A stretch of 64,000 nt of DNA, taken from contig NZ_CP178208.1 in NCBI RefSeq assembly GCF_047219225.1, positions 1,364,001 through 1,428,000 on the forward strand, written 5' to 3'. This DNA comes from IMCC45349 sp047219225 (lineage in GTDB: Bacteria; Bacteroidota; Bacteroidia; Flavobacteriales; Flavobacteriaceae). Below are positions 54,025 to 62,521 of the stretch, one piece after another. How positions within the stretch are numbered: position 1 is the stretch's first letter; each line of letters opens with the position of its first letter. The notes beneath the pieces were generated by a model. The model was not told the DNA's origin. It saw only the letters and a program-made list of their open reading frames with translations, and searched no databases. The position numbers were made by a program, and so were the translations under genes.

Positions 54025-54494
54025 TGGAGAGTATTGTTTTAAAACAAACTGTTTCTATACGACCTAAATTAGCATTTGGTTTGCCTTTATTGGTTGTTGG
54101 ATTTTTGGGTTCTGGAGAAAATCTTGTTACTGGAATACTGTTGATTTTTTTAGCTGTAATAATTTTTGGTTTAGGTTATAACTACATTATATCAAAGAAT
54201 TTTATAAACTATAGACAGATTACTGTGTTTACTATTCCTTTGTTTAAGATAAAAATGAAGTTGTTATTTCCAGATTATATTTCATTGTTTCACCAATCAT
54301 TTATCCAAACAAATAATAGAGGATTTGTACCAAACACTCTTAACGATGCAAAGTATAAATCATACACAATTAAATTCTTTAAGGGTAATCAAAATACTAT
54401 AGTTTTCGAATCACCTAACAAGAATAAAGTTTTGGGTTTAGGTAGTAGTTTATCAGAAATGTTAGATGTAGAATTATATAATACTTTAAAATAG
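54024..54494 (+). CDS. Hypothetical two-helix membrane protein
   Basis: This 156-residue protein has two membrane helices in the first third (about residues 14-31 and 34-52) and a soluble C-terminal part of alternating strands (LLFPDYISLFHQSF, YTIKFFKGNQNTIVFES) that looks PH-like. I do not recognise the family. Its ATG overlaps the mnmG stop, so it is translationally coupled to mnmG. Its stop codon TAG partly overlaps the second parS-like palindrome at 54493-54508. Confidence 0.6.
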   Translation: MESIVLKQTVSIRPKLAFGLPLLVVGFLGSGENLVTGILLIFLAVIIFGLGYNYIISKNFINYRQITVFTIPLFKIKMKLLFPDYISLFHQSFIQTNNRGFVPNTLNDAKYKSYTIKFFKGNQNTIVFESPNKNKVLGLGSSLSEMLDVELYNTLK

Positions 54495-54508
54495 TTCCAC
54501 GTGGAACA
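54493..54508. other. parS-like centromere site 2
   Basis: AGTTCCACGTGGAACA matches site 1 at 15 of 16 positions and retains the perfect 14-bp palindrome GTTCCACGTGGAAC. It lies between the hypothetical gene and the methyltransferase gene, 2.36 kb from site 1. Confidence 0.72.
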
Positions 54509-54516
54509 TTAGTTTT

Positions 54517-55368
54517 ATGAAAGACCCAAAAGTATATTTACAGGTAAAAGATTATTCGGTTTCTGGAGAAGAATTTAAGCTTATTCTTAATTCTGATTTA
54601 GAACTTTTAGAAACATTTCCACAACCAGAAGAAGCAAAACTTTCAGATTATTATAAGAGCGAAGATTATATTTCGCATACTGATGCAAAGCGAAATTTAT
54701 TTGAAAAAGTATACCACTTAGTTAAAGGTGTTTCTTTAAAACGAAAACTAAAATTAATTAATAGTTTTCATACAGATAAAAAAAAGCTGTTAGATGTTGG
54801 ATGTGGAACAGGTGATTTTTTGCAGGTAGCAAAACAAAATGATTGGATTGTTTCTGGAATAGAACCAAACGAAAATGCTCGCACTTTAGCTAATAAAAAA
54901 ACAAATAATTCAGTTTTTGAAGTTGAACAATTATTAAAATTTGACAGCGAAAGTTTTGATGTAATTACTCTTTGGCATGTATTAGAACATTTACCAAAAC
55001 TAAACGAGCATATTTCTATTTTAAAAAAATTATTAAAGCCTAATGGAAGGTTAGTAATAGCAGTACCAAATTATAAAAGTTTTGATGCAATGCATTATAA
55101 AAATTTTTGGGCTGCTTATGATGTTCCTAGACATTTATGGCATTTTTCGCAAACATCAATTTCAAAGTTATTTTCTAAAGTTGATATGATTGTTGAAAAA
55201 ACATTACCAATGAAATTTGATGCTTATTATGTTTGTTTGCTTTCTGAAAAATATAAATCAGGAAAAATGAATCCTATTAAAAGTTTTTGGATTGGGTTTA
55301 AGTCAAATTTTAAAGCAAAGACCTCAAGAGAGTATTCTTCCTTAATTTATGTGCTAAAAAACAACTAA
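54517..55368 (+). CDS. Class I SAM-dependent methyltransferase
   Basis: This 283-residue protein has a methyltransferase core at about 85-190: motif I LLDVGCGTGDFLQVA, the acidic residue in VSGIEPNENA, and the post-I motif SFDVITLWHVLEHLPKL, which is typical of the UbiE/Methyltransf_23-like type. The N-terminal 80 residues (LQVKDYSVSGEEFKLILNSDLELLETFPQP) contain the short preamble often seen with sugar- or lipid-modifying methyltransferases. The substrate is unknown. It follows parS site 2 and is probably in the mnmG transcript. Confidence 0.85.
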   Translation: MKDPKVYLQVKDYSVSGEEFKLILNSDLELLETFPQPEEAKLSDYYKSEDYISHTDAKRNLFEKVYHLVKGVSLKRKLKLINSFHTDKKKLLDVGCGTGDFLQVAKQNDWIVSGIEPNENARTLANKKTNNSVFEVEQLLKFDSESFDVITLWHVLEHLPKLNEHISILKKLLKPNGRLVIAVPNYKSFDAMHYKNFWAAYDVPRHLWHFSQTSISKLFSKVDMIVEKTLPMKFDAYYVCLLSEKYKSGKMNPIKSFWIGFKSNFKAKTSREYSSLIYVLKNN

Positions 55369-55546
55369 AATTAATTTTAAAAAGCACTCTTAATTGTTTT
55401 AGCGGTAAAACACCTAAATACACGCAGTGTTTTTAAAACCCTCTTAAAACGCTTTATTTTGAATTAAAAACGATAAATTATTTTAATCAAATTTGTTTTT
55501 GTGTATAAATAATTTTTATAGCTTTAACATACTCTGTTAAACAGAC

Positions 55547-55576
55547 TTTGTTATCGTTTTAACTTTTCTATTTTTG
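55547..55576 (+). promoter_or_regulatory. Canonical sigma-A promoter of the Skp-like gene
   Basis: A TTTG -33 element at 55547-55550 is followed after 18 bp by the -7 element TATTTTTG at 55569-55576, very close to the Bacteroidota consensus. The ATG is at 55600. The preceding gap from 55369 holds no other feature that I can see. Confidence 0.7.
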
Positions 55577-55599
55577 CGCCATAAAATAAATTATAAATA

Positions 55600-56118
55600 A
55601 TGAAGAAATTAGTAGTAATACTTTTAGCAGTTGTAAGTTTTAATTCTTGTCAAGAAACTCAAAAAATAGGATTTGTTGATAATTCTGAATTAATTAATGA
55701 ATATCAAGAGAAAAAAGATGTTGAAGCAAGACTTCAAGCAAAAATTGATAATTTCAAGAGAAGAACTGATAGTTTACGTCAAGCATTTCAGTTAGAAATC
55801 AATGATGCTGAAATTAAAGCTAGAAAAATGTCACAAGCTAACATTCAAAAATTATCTCAAGAGTTACAACAAAAAGAGCAAGCGCTATCTCAAAGAATTC
55901 AGTTTGAGCAACAACAAATTTCTCAAGAAAGTCAGTCGCAAAATGATTCATTAATCAAAAAAGTTAAAGACTTTGTAAAAGATTATGGTCAAAAAAATGG
56001 ATATAACTTTATTTTAGGGAGTAATGAAGCTGGAAGTGTAATGTATGGACAAGAAACTAGTGATTTAACTAAAACGATTTTAGACGCTATTAACGCTGAA
56101 TATAAAGAGGCTAATTAA
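55600..56118 (+). CDS. OmpH/Skp-family periplasmic chaperone
   Basis: This 172-residue protein has an N-terminal signal (MKKLVVILLAVVSFNSC) with a lipobox-like FNSC, so it may be lipidated, which is unusual for Skp. The mature part starts QKIGFVDNSELINEYQEKKDVEARL, the Skp pattern, and continues as a long coiled coil (tentacles) to about residue 130, then KDFVKDYGQKNGYNFILGSN and a C-terminal helix. Skp proteins hold unfolded outer-membrane proteins in the periplasm. It is monocistronic with its own promoter and terminator. Confidence 0.85.
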   Translation: MKKLVVILLAVVSFNSCQETQKIGFVDNSELINEYQEKKDVEARLQAKIDNFKRRTDSLRQAFQLEINDAEIKARKMSQANIQKLSQELQQKEQALSQRIQFEQQQISQESQSQNDSLIKKVKDFVKDYGQKNGYNFILGSNEAGSVMYGQETSDLTKTILDAINAEYKEAN

Positions 56119-56141
56119 GCGCTTAAAACAATAGATATTTG

Positions 56142-56172
56142 AAGGCTAGACATTTTTGTTTAGCCTTTTTTA
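56142..56172. terminator. Bidirectional hairpin terminator
   Basis: AAGGCTA (56142-56148) pairs with TAGCCTT (56161-56167) around a 12-nt loop and is followed by TTTT. It separates convergent genes. Confidence 0.65.
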
Positions 56173-57090
56173 TGCGCTATAAAAACGTAATGCATTTTTA
56201 ACAATACTACACTTAAAACTTCCGAAACCTAATAGTTCGCCATCAGCTTGAATTGGTTGATCTATTTCTGTATTAACACTTATATCAGTGGTTTTGTAGG
56301 TGTTTATTTTCTTGGAGTTGGTAACCTTACCATTAAATAGTTTTATAATGTTTTTTATAATGTCAAAAGCTTTAAAATTTTCAGCAATACTTATATCAAA
56401 TAAGCCATCATTATAAACTGGAGATTTGGTAAGTTGCATTCCTCCTCCAGAGTATTTACAAATACCAATAAGTATCATTAATGCTTTTACTTTTTTAGTT
56501 TCAGAGTTTATGGTAACAGTAGCATTGTAGTTTTTGAAAGAGAACAAACCCATTAATGTCCCTATTAAATAAGCAACAGCTCCAAGGTGTTTGTATTTTG
56601 ATACTTTAGTAACTATATAGCCATCAAAACCAACACCAGCTAAGTTATTAAAATAGACTTCTTTGTTCTTATTGTTGTTTAGTGTTATTTTCCCAATATC
56701 CTGTTGTTTTAAATTACCTTTTAAAATAACTTGAATTGCTTGTTTGTAATTTTTAGAAGAAATGCCATGAGTTTTAACCCAATCATTTCCAGTGCCAATG
56801 GGTATTACTCCTAGTTTTATATTATCAACAGATTGTTTTTTTAGTTGCAAAATAGCATTAACAATATTATGAATTGTGCCATCTCCACCAACACAAATAA
56901 TGTGTTTAATGTTTTTATTTACAGGTTTTTGTAATAATTTTTTACTGTGATTGGGATGTTTGGTAAAAGCAAATTTAAATTCAAAATTATTGTCCTCTAA
57001 TTCCTGTTTTATTTTTGGCCACAATTTTTTAGAAGCACCATTTCCCGAAGTAGGATTAATAATAACAAACCATTTTTTTGAAGCTTGCAT
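56170..57090 (-). CDS. Diacylglycerol kinase-family lipid kinase (YegS/DgkB-like)
   Basis: This 306-residue protein has the DAGK catalytic pattern: INPTSGNGASKKLWPKI, the nucleotide-binding loop ICVGGDGTIHNIVNAI and the GTGNDWVKTHGI motif, followed by the C-terminal beta-sandwich with VYNDGLFDISIAE and IQADGELLG. It phosphorylates a lipid such as diacylglycerol, undecaprenol or a sphingoid base; the last is plausible in Bacteroidota, which make sphingolipids, but is not shown by sequence. Its start overlaps the holB stop by one base. Confidence 0.88.
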   Translation of the reverse strand: MQASKKWFVIINPTSGNGASKKLWPKIKQELEDNNFEFKFAFTKHPNHSKKLLQKPVNKNIKHIICVGGDGTIHNIVNAILQLKKQSVDNIKLGVIPIGTGNDWVKTHGISSKNYKQAIQVILKGNLKQQDIGKITLNNNKNKEVYFNNLAGVGFDGYIVTKVSKYKHLGAVAYLIGTLMGLFSFKNYNATVTINSETKKVKALMILIGICKYSGGGMQLTKSPVYNDGLFDISIAENFKAFDIIKNIIKLFNGKVTNSKKINTYKTTDISVNTEIDQPIQADGELLGFGSFKCSIVKNALRFYSA

Positions 57091-58244
57091 TATTCAGCTT
57101 TTTTATGAAGTAAACGTGTTAACTTTATAGATAAATCTGTAAGAATAATTTTAGAATTCCCGTTACGTTCAATATGATAAATTGCATCTTGAAGCTCGTT
57201 AGAAATATCCATAATATTATTACCATGAACAAAAGGAGCAAAGTTTTCTAACTTAAAATTTTTGCTTTTAGGCTCTATATATACTAGTTCTTGAACATTA
57301 TAATTTAAAAGCATTGATTGTCTAAAAAAATCTAAACAAAAATTTAAAAATTGCTTTTGAGTTTCTCTACCTGTTTTTGCAATTTCATCGCTCCAAGAGA
57401 TTAAATCGTGAATAGCTGCTTTATTTCCCTTAGCCTTAAAAGCGCTTCTTACCCAAAACACAAACCAATCTTCAAATTGTGTGTCTTCAGTATCGTGATA
57501 AACTAAATCTGCTGCTTTATTAAAATTCCCATTAGATTGATGCGCGATTTTCACCGCAATATTTTCATCAATATTATATTTATTTATTAAAGCGTTTTTT
57601 ATATCGTCTTCTGCTAAAGGTGGAAAGTGTAGTGTTTGACAACGCGATTTTATAGTATTTATAATCTGTTCTTCGTCTTCGGTAATTAAAATAAAAACCG
57701 TTTTATTAGGCGGTTCTTCAATTAATTTAAGGAGTTTGTTGGCACATTGTGTGTTCATTTTTTCAGCCATCCAAATAACCATGACTTTATAACCACCTTC
57801 GTACGATTTTAAAGATAAAGATTTTACAATCTCTAGCGCTTCATCAACACCTATTTGACCTTGTTTATTATCGACTCCTAAAAGTTTGTACCAATCAAAT
57901 AAATTACCATAAGGCTGCTCTTTTAGCAATTGTCTCCATTCGTCTAAGTAAAAACTAGAAACAGGTTTGCTTTTTACTTTGTCACTGGTAGTTACAGGAA
58001 AAGCAAAATGTAAATCAGGATGAGACAGTGCATTAAACTTTAAGTTACACGCTTCATTACCAGAGTTGTTTTCGCCTCCAGAATTATTACAAAGTATATA
58101 TCTTGCGTAAGCAATAGCCATTGGTAAAGTTCCTGAGCCTTCTTTTCCAACAAAAAGCTGTGCATGCGGAATACGACCATTATCAACACTTTGAGTAAGG
58201 TGTTTTTTTATATGTTTTTGACCTAGTATTTCTGAGAATAACAT
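57090..58244 (-). CDS. holB: DNA polymerase III subunit delta' (clamp loader)
   Basis: This 384-residue protein has an N-terminal AAA+ domain without a functional P-loop lysine (FVGKEGSGTLPMAIAYARYI), a Cys-containing segment (CNNSGG...ACNLKF) where the zinc module lies, the KVMVIWMAEKMNTQCANKLLKLIEEPPNKTVFILITE region (the conserved SRC-like motif follows as IKSRCQTLHFPPL) and a C-terminal collar domain. It is the non-ATPase wrench subunit of the clamp loader. It forms an operon with the lipid kinase gene. Confidence 0.88.
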   Translation of the reverse strand: MLFSEILGQKHIKKHLTQSVDNGRIPHAQLFVGKEGSGTLPMAIAYARYILCNNSGGENNSGNEACNLKFNALSHPDLHFAFPVTTSDKVKSKPVSSFYLDEWRQLLKEQPYGNLFDWYKLLGVDNKQGQIGVDEALEIVKSLSLKSYEGGYKVMVIWMAEKMNTQCANKLLKLIEEPPNKTVFILITEDEEQIINTIKSRCQTLHFPPLAEDDIKNALINKYNIDENIAVKIAHQSNGNFNKAADLVYHDTEDTQFEDWFVFWVRSAFKAKGNKAAIHDLISWSDEIAKTGRETQKQFLNFCLDFFRQSMLLNYNVQELVYIEPKSKNFKLENFAPFVHGNNIMDISNELQDAIYHIERNGNSKIILTDLSIKLTRLLHKKAE

Positions 58245-58328
58245 CGAACAAATATAGCGTTTTAAAAATTCTTTTACACTGAAATCGTTTTCGTGAAAAA
58301 ACCAATTTTTTACCGCAATTTAATTAAT

Positions 58329-58336
58329 TACCTTTG
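58329..58336 (+). promoter_or_regulatory. Probable -7 element of the pgk promoter
   Basis: TACCTTTG matches TAnnTTTG 26 bp before the pgk ATG. No clear -33 TTG was found upstream. Confidence 0.5.
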
Positions 58337-58362
58337 TGCATTATTATTAAAAAAAACAACCA

Positions 58363-59550
58363 ATGAAAACGCTTAACGACTTTAATTTTGATAACAAAAA
58401 AGCATTAATACGTGTAGATTTTAATGTCCCTTTAAACGACAAATTTGAAGTAACAGATACTACTAGAATTGTATCTGCAAAACCTACAATTATCAAAATT
58501 CTTGAAGATGGTGGAAGTTGTATTTTAATGTCGCATTTAGGACGTCCAAAAGGTGTTCAGGAAGAGTTTTCGTTAAAACATATAGTATCAAAAGTTAGTG
58601 AAATTATTGGTGTTGAAGTACAGTTTGTAAGTTCTTGTGTTGGAGAAGAAGCTGAAAAAGCAGCAGCAAATTTACAACCAGGTCAAATTCTATTACTAGA
58701 AAACTTGCGTTTTCATGAAGAAGAAAAGAAAGGTGATGAAGGTTTTGCTGAAGCGCTTTCAAAATTAGGAGACATTTATGTTAATGATGCTTTTGGAACT
58801 GCTCATAGAGCACATGCTTCTACAACAATTGTGGTACAATTTTTTAACGACAAAAAGTGTTTTGGAGCTTTACTAGCTAAAGAAATAGAGAGTATTAAAA
58901 AAGTAATGGAAACTGGAGAAAAGCCAGTTTTAGCAGTTTTAGGTGGTGCAAAAGTATCTTCTAAAATTACTATCATAGAAAATATTCTTGATAAAGTAGA
59001 TCATATCATTATTGGAGGCGGAATGACCTTTACATTTATTAAAGCGTTAGGAGGACAAATAGGAGATTCTATTTGTGAAGACGATAAAATGGAGTTAGCA
59101 CTTGATATTTTAAAGCAGGCTGAAGCAAAAAATGTGAAAATACATTTACCTGTAGATGTAATTGCGGCAAATAGTTTTAGTAACGATGCTGAGACACAAG
59201 TAGTAAATGTTAATGCAATTCCTGAAGGTTGGCAAGGACTTGATTGTGGACCTAAATCTATAACACTAGCTCATGAAGTGGTAAACACTTGTAAAACAAT
59301 TTTATGGAATGGTCCTTTAGGTGTTTTTGAAATGGAAAGCTTTGCTAAAGGAACGATTGAATTAGGAAATTCTATTTCTGAAGCAACCAAAAATGGTGCA
59401 TTTAGCCTTGTTGGAGGAGGTGATTCTGTTGCTGCAGTTAAGCAGTTTGGTTTTCAAGATAAAGTAAGTTATGTAAGTACAGGTGGAGGAGCTATGTTAG
59501 AAAGTTTAGAAGGTAGAACACTTCCTGGTATTGCAGCTATTTTAGAATAA
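58363..59550 (+). CDS. pgk: Phosphoglycerate kinase
   Basis: This 395-residue protein is full length for PGK. The N-terminal substrate loop is LIRVDFNVPLN, followed by SHLGRPKGVQ, ENLRFHEEE and NDAFGTAHRAHAST, with the nucleotide-binding C-domain motifs VLGGAKVSSKI, GGGMTFTFIKALG and the terminal SLVGGGDSVAAVKQFG. It makes ATP in glycolysis by transferring phosphate from 1,3-bisphosphoglycerate to ADP. It has its own promoter and may end at the weak AT-rich hairpin at 59569-59588. Confidence 0.97.
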   Translation: MKTLNDFNFDNKKALIRVDFNVPLNDKFEVTDTTRIVSAKPTIIKILEDGGSCILMSHLGRPKGVQEEFSLKHIVSKVSEIIGVEVQFVSSCVGEEAEKAAANLQPGQILLLENLRFHEEEKKGDEGFAEALSKLGDIYVNDAFGTAHRAHASTTIVVQFFNDKKCFGALLAKEIESIKKVMETGEKPVLAVLGGAKVSSKITIIENILDKVDHIIIGGGMTFTFIKALGGQIGDSICEDDKMELALDILKQAEAKNVKIHLPVDVIAANSFSNDAETQVVNVNAIPEGWQGLDCGPKSITLAHEVVNTCKTILWNGPLGVFEMESFAKGTIELGNSISEATKNGAFSLVGGGDSVAAVKQFGFQDKVSYVSTGGGAMLESLEGRTLPGIAAILE

Positions 59551-59568
59551 TAGTGTTCTAATTTTATT

Positions 59569-59590
59569 AATCGTAAAAAAATACGATTTT
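59569..59590 (+). terminator. Weak hairpin after pgk
   Basis: AATCGTA (59569-59575) pairs with TACGATT (59582-59588) around AAAAAA and is followed by TTAG. It is AT-rich and not a strong terminator. It could instead be chance. Confidence 0.3.
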
Positions 59591-59626
59591 AGCGCCATAA
59601 ACGTTTTCTGAATACAAATAGATTTT

Positions 59627-61180
59627 ATGGTTACTCGATTATTGTTGTTATTGTGTTGTGTGCAACTGGGCTTTTCTCAATCTCAAGATTCTACGCTTGT
59701 AGAAAAAAAAGAAGTTAAAGAAACTAAGGTTGACACATTAATTGATGATAAATCAACAATAGTACAAACTTTAAAAGCAGCTTCTGATACTATCCCTAAA
59801 AAATTAGAAGACCTTAAGTTTGCTTCAGATCTCGATGAAAAATGGTTAAGCGAACTGTATAGTTCTTCTTTGTATGATACTATATATAAGTCGGTTTCAG
59901 AGTTAAAATATGAAGAGGTTTATTATCCTGAATTGCCAACAGACACGCTTAAAAAACGTCTTGCAGAATTAGACGCAAAAACCCCTTTTAATATTGAATA
60001 CAATCCATCGCTAGAAAGCGTTATTAAAGGATATTTAAAGAACAGACGTAAGTCTTTCGAAAAACTAATGGCTTTAAGTGAGTATTACTTTCCAATGTTT
60101 GAACGAGAGTTAGATAATCACAATATTCCATTAGAAATTAAATATTTAGCAATAGTAGAATCTGCTTTAAAACCAAGAGCAAAGTCAAGAGTTGGAGCAA
60201 CAGGCTTATGGCAGTTTATGTTTGCTACTGGAAAGCAGTTTGGGTTAGACGTAAGTAGTTATGTTGATGAGAGAAGCGATCCAATTATGTCTACTGAAGC
60301 AGCAAGTAAATATTTGGCAAGTTTGTATAAAATATTTGGAGATTGGGACTTAGCTTTAGCTGCATATAACTCGGGACCAGGAAATGTCACTAAAGCAATT
60401 AGACGTTCTGGAGGTTATCAAAATTATTGGAATATAAGGCCAAATCTTCCACGTGAGACAGCTGGATACCTACCAGCATTTTTAGCAACTATGTATATTT
60501 TTGAATATGCAGAGGAGCATGGTTTTCAACCTCAAAAAGCACAGGTTAGATATATAGAAACAGATACTGTAAGGGTTAAGCACATGATTACACTTGATCA
60601 AGTCTCAGAAGTTACAGGAGTTAACATGGAGGAGTTACAGTTTTTAAACCCATCTTATAAGTTGGATATAATCCCATTTATTAAAGACGAAAATTACACT
60701 TTACGTTTACCTAGAGAGTATATTGGGACTTTTGTAACTCATGAAGATAGTATTTATGCTTATGCTAAACGAGAGTTTGAAAAACGAGAAAAACCATTGC
60801 CTCAGTTTTTTGAAAACGATACAAAGATTAGGTATCGTGTTAGGTCAGGTGATTATTTAGGGAAAATTGCTAGAAAATATGGTGTAAGAGTAAGCCAAAT
60901 AAAGCGATGGAATGGTTTAAGAAGTAATAATTTAAGAATAGGTCAAAGGTTAACAATTTACCCAAGAAAACCAGCGACTCAACCTTCAAACTCAAATACA
61001 GAAAAACCTAAAACAGTAAAGAATAGTAAGGGAAAACAAATCTATAAAGTTAAATCAGGAGATTCACTTTGGAGTATTTCTCAAAAATTTCCTGGTGTTT
61101 CTGTTCAGAATTTAAAAGATTGGAACGATATTAGTGGTACAAAATTAAAACCAGGAATGACGTTGATTGTTTCTAAGTAA
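59627..61180 (+). CDS. Lytic transglycosylase with two LysM domains (MltD-like)
   Basis: This 517-residue protein has a signal peptide (LLLLLCCVQLGFSQ) and a Ser/Thr/Lys-rich linker. An SLT-type catalytic domain follows at about 165-295: the catalytic Glu in AIVESALKP, then GATGLWQFMFATGKQFGL and ALAAYNSGPGNVTKAIR. Two LysM modules at about 400-445 (YRVRSGDYLGKIARKYGVRVSQIKRWNGL) and 465-515 (YKVKSGDSLWSISQKFPGVSVQNLKDWN) bind peptidoglycan. The enzyme cleaves glycan strands with 1,6-anhydro ends. It is followed 20 bp later by a DUF4837 gene, with which it may be co-transcribed. Confidence 0.92.
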   Translation: MVTRLLLLLCCVQLGFSQSQDSTLVEKKEVKETKVDTLIDDKSTIVQTLKAASDTIPKKLEDLKFASDLDEKWLSELYSSSLYDTIYKSVSELKYEEVYYPELPTDTLKKRLAELDAKTPFNIEYNPSLESVIKGYLKNRRKSFEKLMALSEYYFPMFERELDNHNIPLEIKYLAIVESALKPRAKSRVGATGLWQFMFATGKQFGLDVSSYVDERSDPIMSTEAASKYLASLYKIFGDWDLALAAYNSGPGNVTKAIRRSGGYQNYWNIRPNLPRETAGYLPAFLATMYIFEYAEEHGFQPQKAQVRYIETDTVRVKHMITLDQVSEVTGVNMEELQFLNPSYKLDIIPFIKDENYTLRLPREYIGTFVTHEDSIYAYAKREFEKREKPLPQFFENDTKIRYRVRSGDYLGKIARKYGVRVSQIKRWNGLRSNNLRIGQRLTIYPRKPATQPSNSNTEKPKTVKNSKGKQIYKVKSGDSLWSISQKFPGVSVQNLKDWNDISGTKLKPGMTLIVSK

Positions 61181-61199
61181 ATTTTAAAATAGCAAAACC

Positions 61200-62174
61200 A
61201 TGAAAAAAATAGCTTTAATAGTACTGAGTTTAATCTTGTTTTATTCTTGTGAAGAAGAAGGGAAATCTAAGAGAGTAGTATCTGCTTCTTCAGGAAACAT
61301 TAATAGTTTATCTGTAGTAATTGACAATGATCTTTGGGAAGGAGAAATTGGAGAATCTATAAGAAATACTATTGGAGCTCCTTTATATGGACTGCCACAA
61401 GACGAACCTCAATTTTCATTAAAACAAATGCCAACAGTTGTTTTTACTGATTTTGCTACTAAAAACAGAACCATTCTAAAAGTTGTAAAAGGTAAAGATG
61501 CTGATACGAAGTTTTTTGAAAACGCATATGCTAAGCCTCAAAAAATGGCTGTTGTTTATGGACAAACTAATCAAGAAATTATTGACCAGATAAATACAAA
61601 TGCTGCAAAAATTATTTCTGCTTTTAAAACAGAAGAAATTAAGGAAAAACAACGCAGAATTAGAAAGTCATTAAATAAAAACAACAATATAGAGGATGTT
61701 TTAGGCTTGACAATTCAATTTCCTTCAGCCTATAGAGTTGCAAAGGAAGATGGTAAATTCTTCTGGTTAAGAAGAGATATTAAAACAGGAACTATAAACT
61801 TGATGTTATACGAAATGCCTTTAGATGCGATTTCTAAAGGAGATGAAACAATTAATGACATCATAAAAATAAGAGATTCCATAGGTCAAGCTCATATTCC
61901 AGGACCATTAGATGGTTCTTATATGATAACCGAAGATGCTTATACGCCTTTTATTGGGAGTTCTATATTAGATAATAAGCCAACGTATGTAACACGAAGT
62001 GTTTGGGAAGTGAAAAAGGCATTTATGTCTGGGCCTTTCATTAACTATGCAATTGAAGATAAAATAAACAACAGATATATTATTGCTGAAGGGTTTGTGT
62101 TTGCACCATCTGTAGAAAAAAGAGATTATGTTTTTGAATTGGAGTCAATAATTAAATCCTTAAAGATTAAATAA
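61200..62174 (+). CDS. DUF4837-family lipoprotein
   Basis: This 324-residue protein has a lipoprotein signal (MKKIALIVLSLILFYSC). The mature part begins after a Ser-rich stretch with NINSLSVVIDNDLWEGEIGESIRNTIGAPLYGLPQDEPQF, the recognisable DUF4837 opening, and continues as a soluble alpha/beta protein with a C-terminal half SAYRVAKEDGKFFWLRRDIKTG. The family is restricted to Bacteroidota, as far as I know, and has no known activity. Position after a LysM transglycosylase suggests an envelope role. Confidence 0.82.
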   Translation: MKKIALIVLSLILFYSCEEEGKSKRVVSASSGNINSLSVVIDNDLWEGEIGESIRNTIGAPLYGLPQDEPQFSLKQMPTVVFTDFATKNRTILKVVKGKDADTKFFENAYAKPQKMAVVYGQTNQEIIDQINTNAAKIISAFKTEEIKEKQRRIRKSLNKNNNIEDVLGLTIQFPSAYRVAKEDGKFFWLRRDIKTGTINLMLYEMPLDAISKGDETINDIIKIRDSIGQAHIPGPLDGSYMITEDAYTPFIGSSILDNKPTYVTRSVWEVKKAFMSGPFINYAIEDKINNRYIIAEGFVFAPSVEKRDYVFELESIIKSLKIK

Positions 62175-62208
62175 AAAAAAGACCAACATTTGTTGGTCTT
62201 TTTTTTAT
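62173..62208. terminator. Bidirectional hairpin terminator
   Basis: GACCAACA (62181-62188) pairs with TGTTGGTC (62191-62198) around TT, with an A-run before and a T-run after. It separates the DUF4837 gene and tatA. Confidence 0.88.
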
Positions 62209-62221
62209 AAAGGATATTTCA

Positions 62222-62404
62222 CTATTCTTTGCTTTCAGAATCTAATTTATCGTCTTTACTAGCGTCTTTAAATTCTTTAATACCACTACCAAGACCTCTC
62301 ATAAGTTCTGGAATTTTCTTTCCGCCAAATAACAGTAATACAACAACTACTATTAAAATAATTTGTGGCGCTCCAATTGCTAACGGTAACATATATAAAC
62401 TCAT
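62222..62404 (-). CDS. tatA: Twin-arginine translocase subunit TatA/TatE
   Basis: This 60-residue protein has one N-terminal membrane helix (about residues 8-25), then the family's FGGKKIPELMRGLGSGIKEFKDA amphipathic helix and a charged tail. TatA forms the pore-like element of the Tat export pathway for folded proteins. tatC is not in the window. The gene is divergent from the M23 peptidase gene. Confidence 0.93.
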   Translation of the reverse strand: MSLYMLPLAIGAPQIILIVVVVLLLFGGKKIPELMRGLGSGIKEFKDASKDDKLDSESKE

Positions 62405-62521
62405 GTATTTTTCTTTTATAATGCAAAGTTAATAATTATACTTTAAAAAAGCGTGATTATAACTAACTTTAGTATATTGTCAAAGCGCAAAACATTTAAA
62501 ATTATTTAATTTTGTGTATCT

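Noticed and set aside
60445..60460. TCTTCCACGTGAGACA in the lytic transglycosylase gene as a third parS
   Set aside because: Two to three mismatches, not a palindrome outside the core, and inside a coding region; likely chance.
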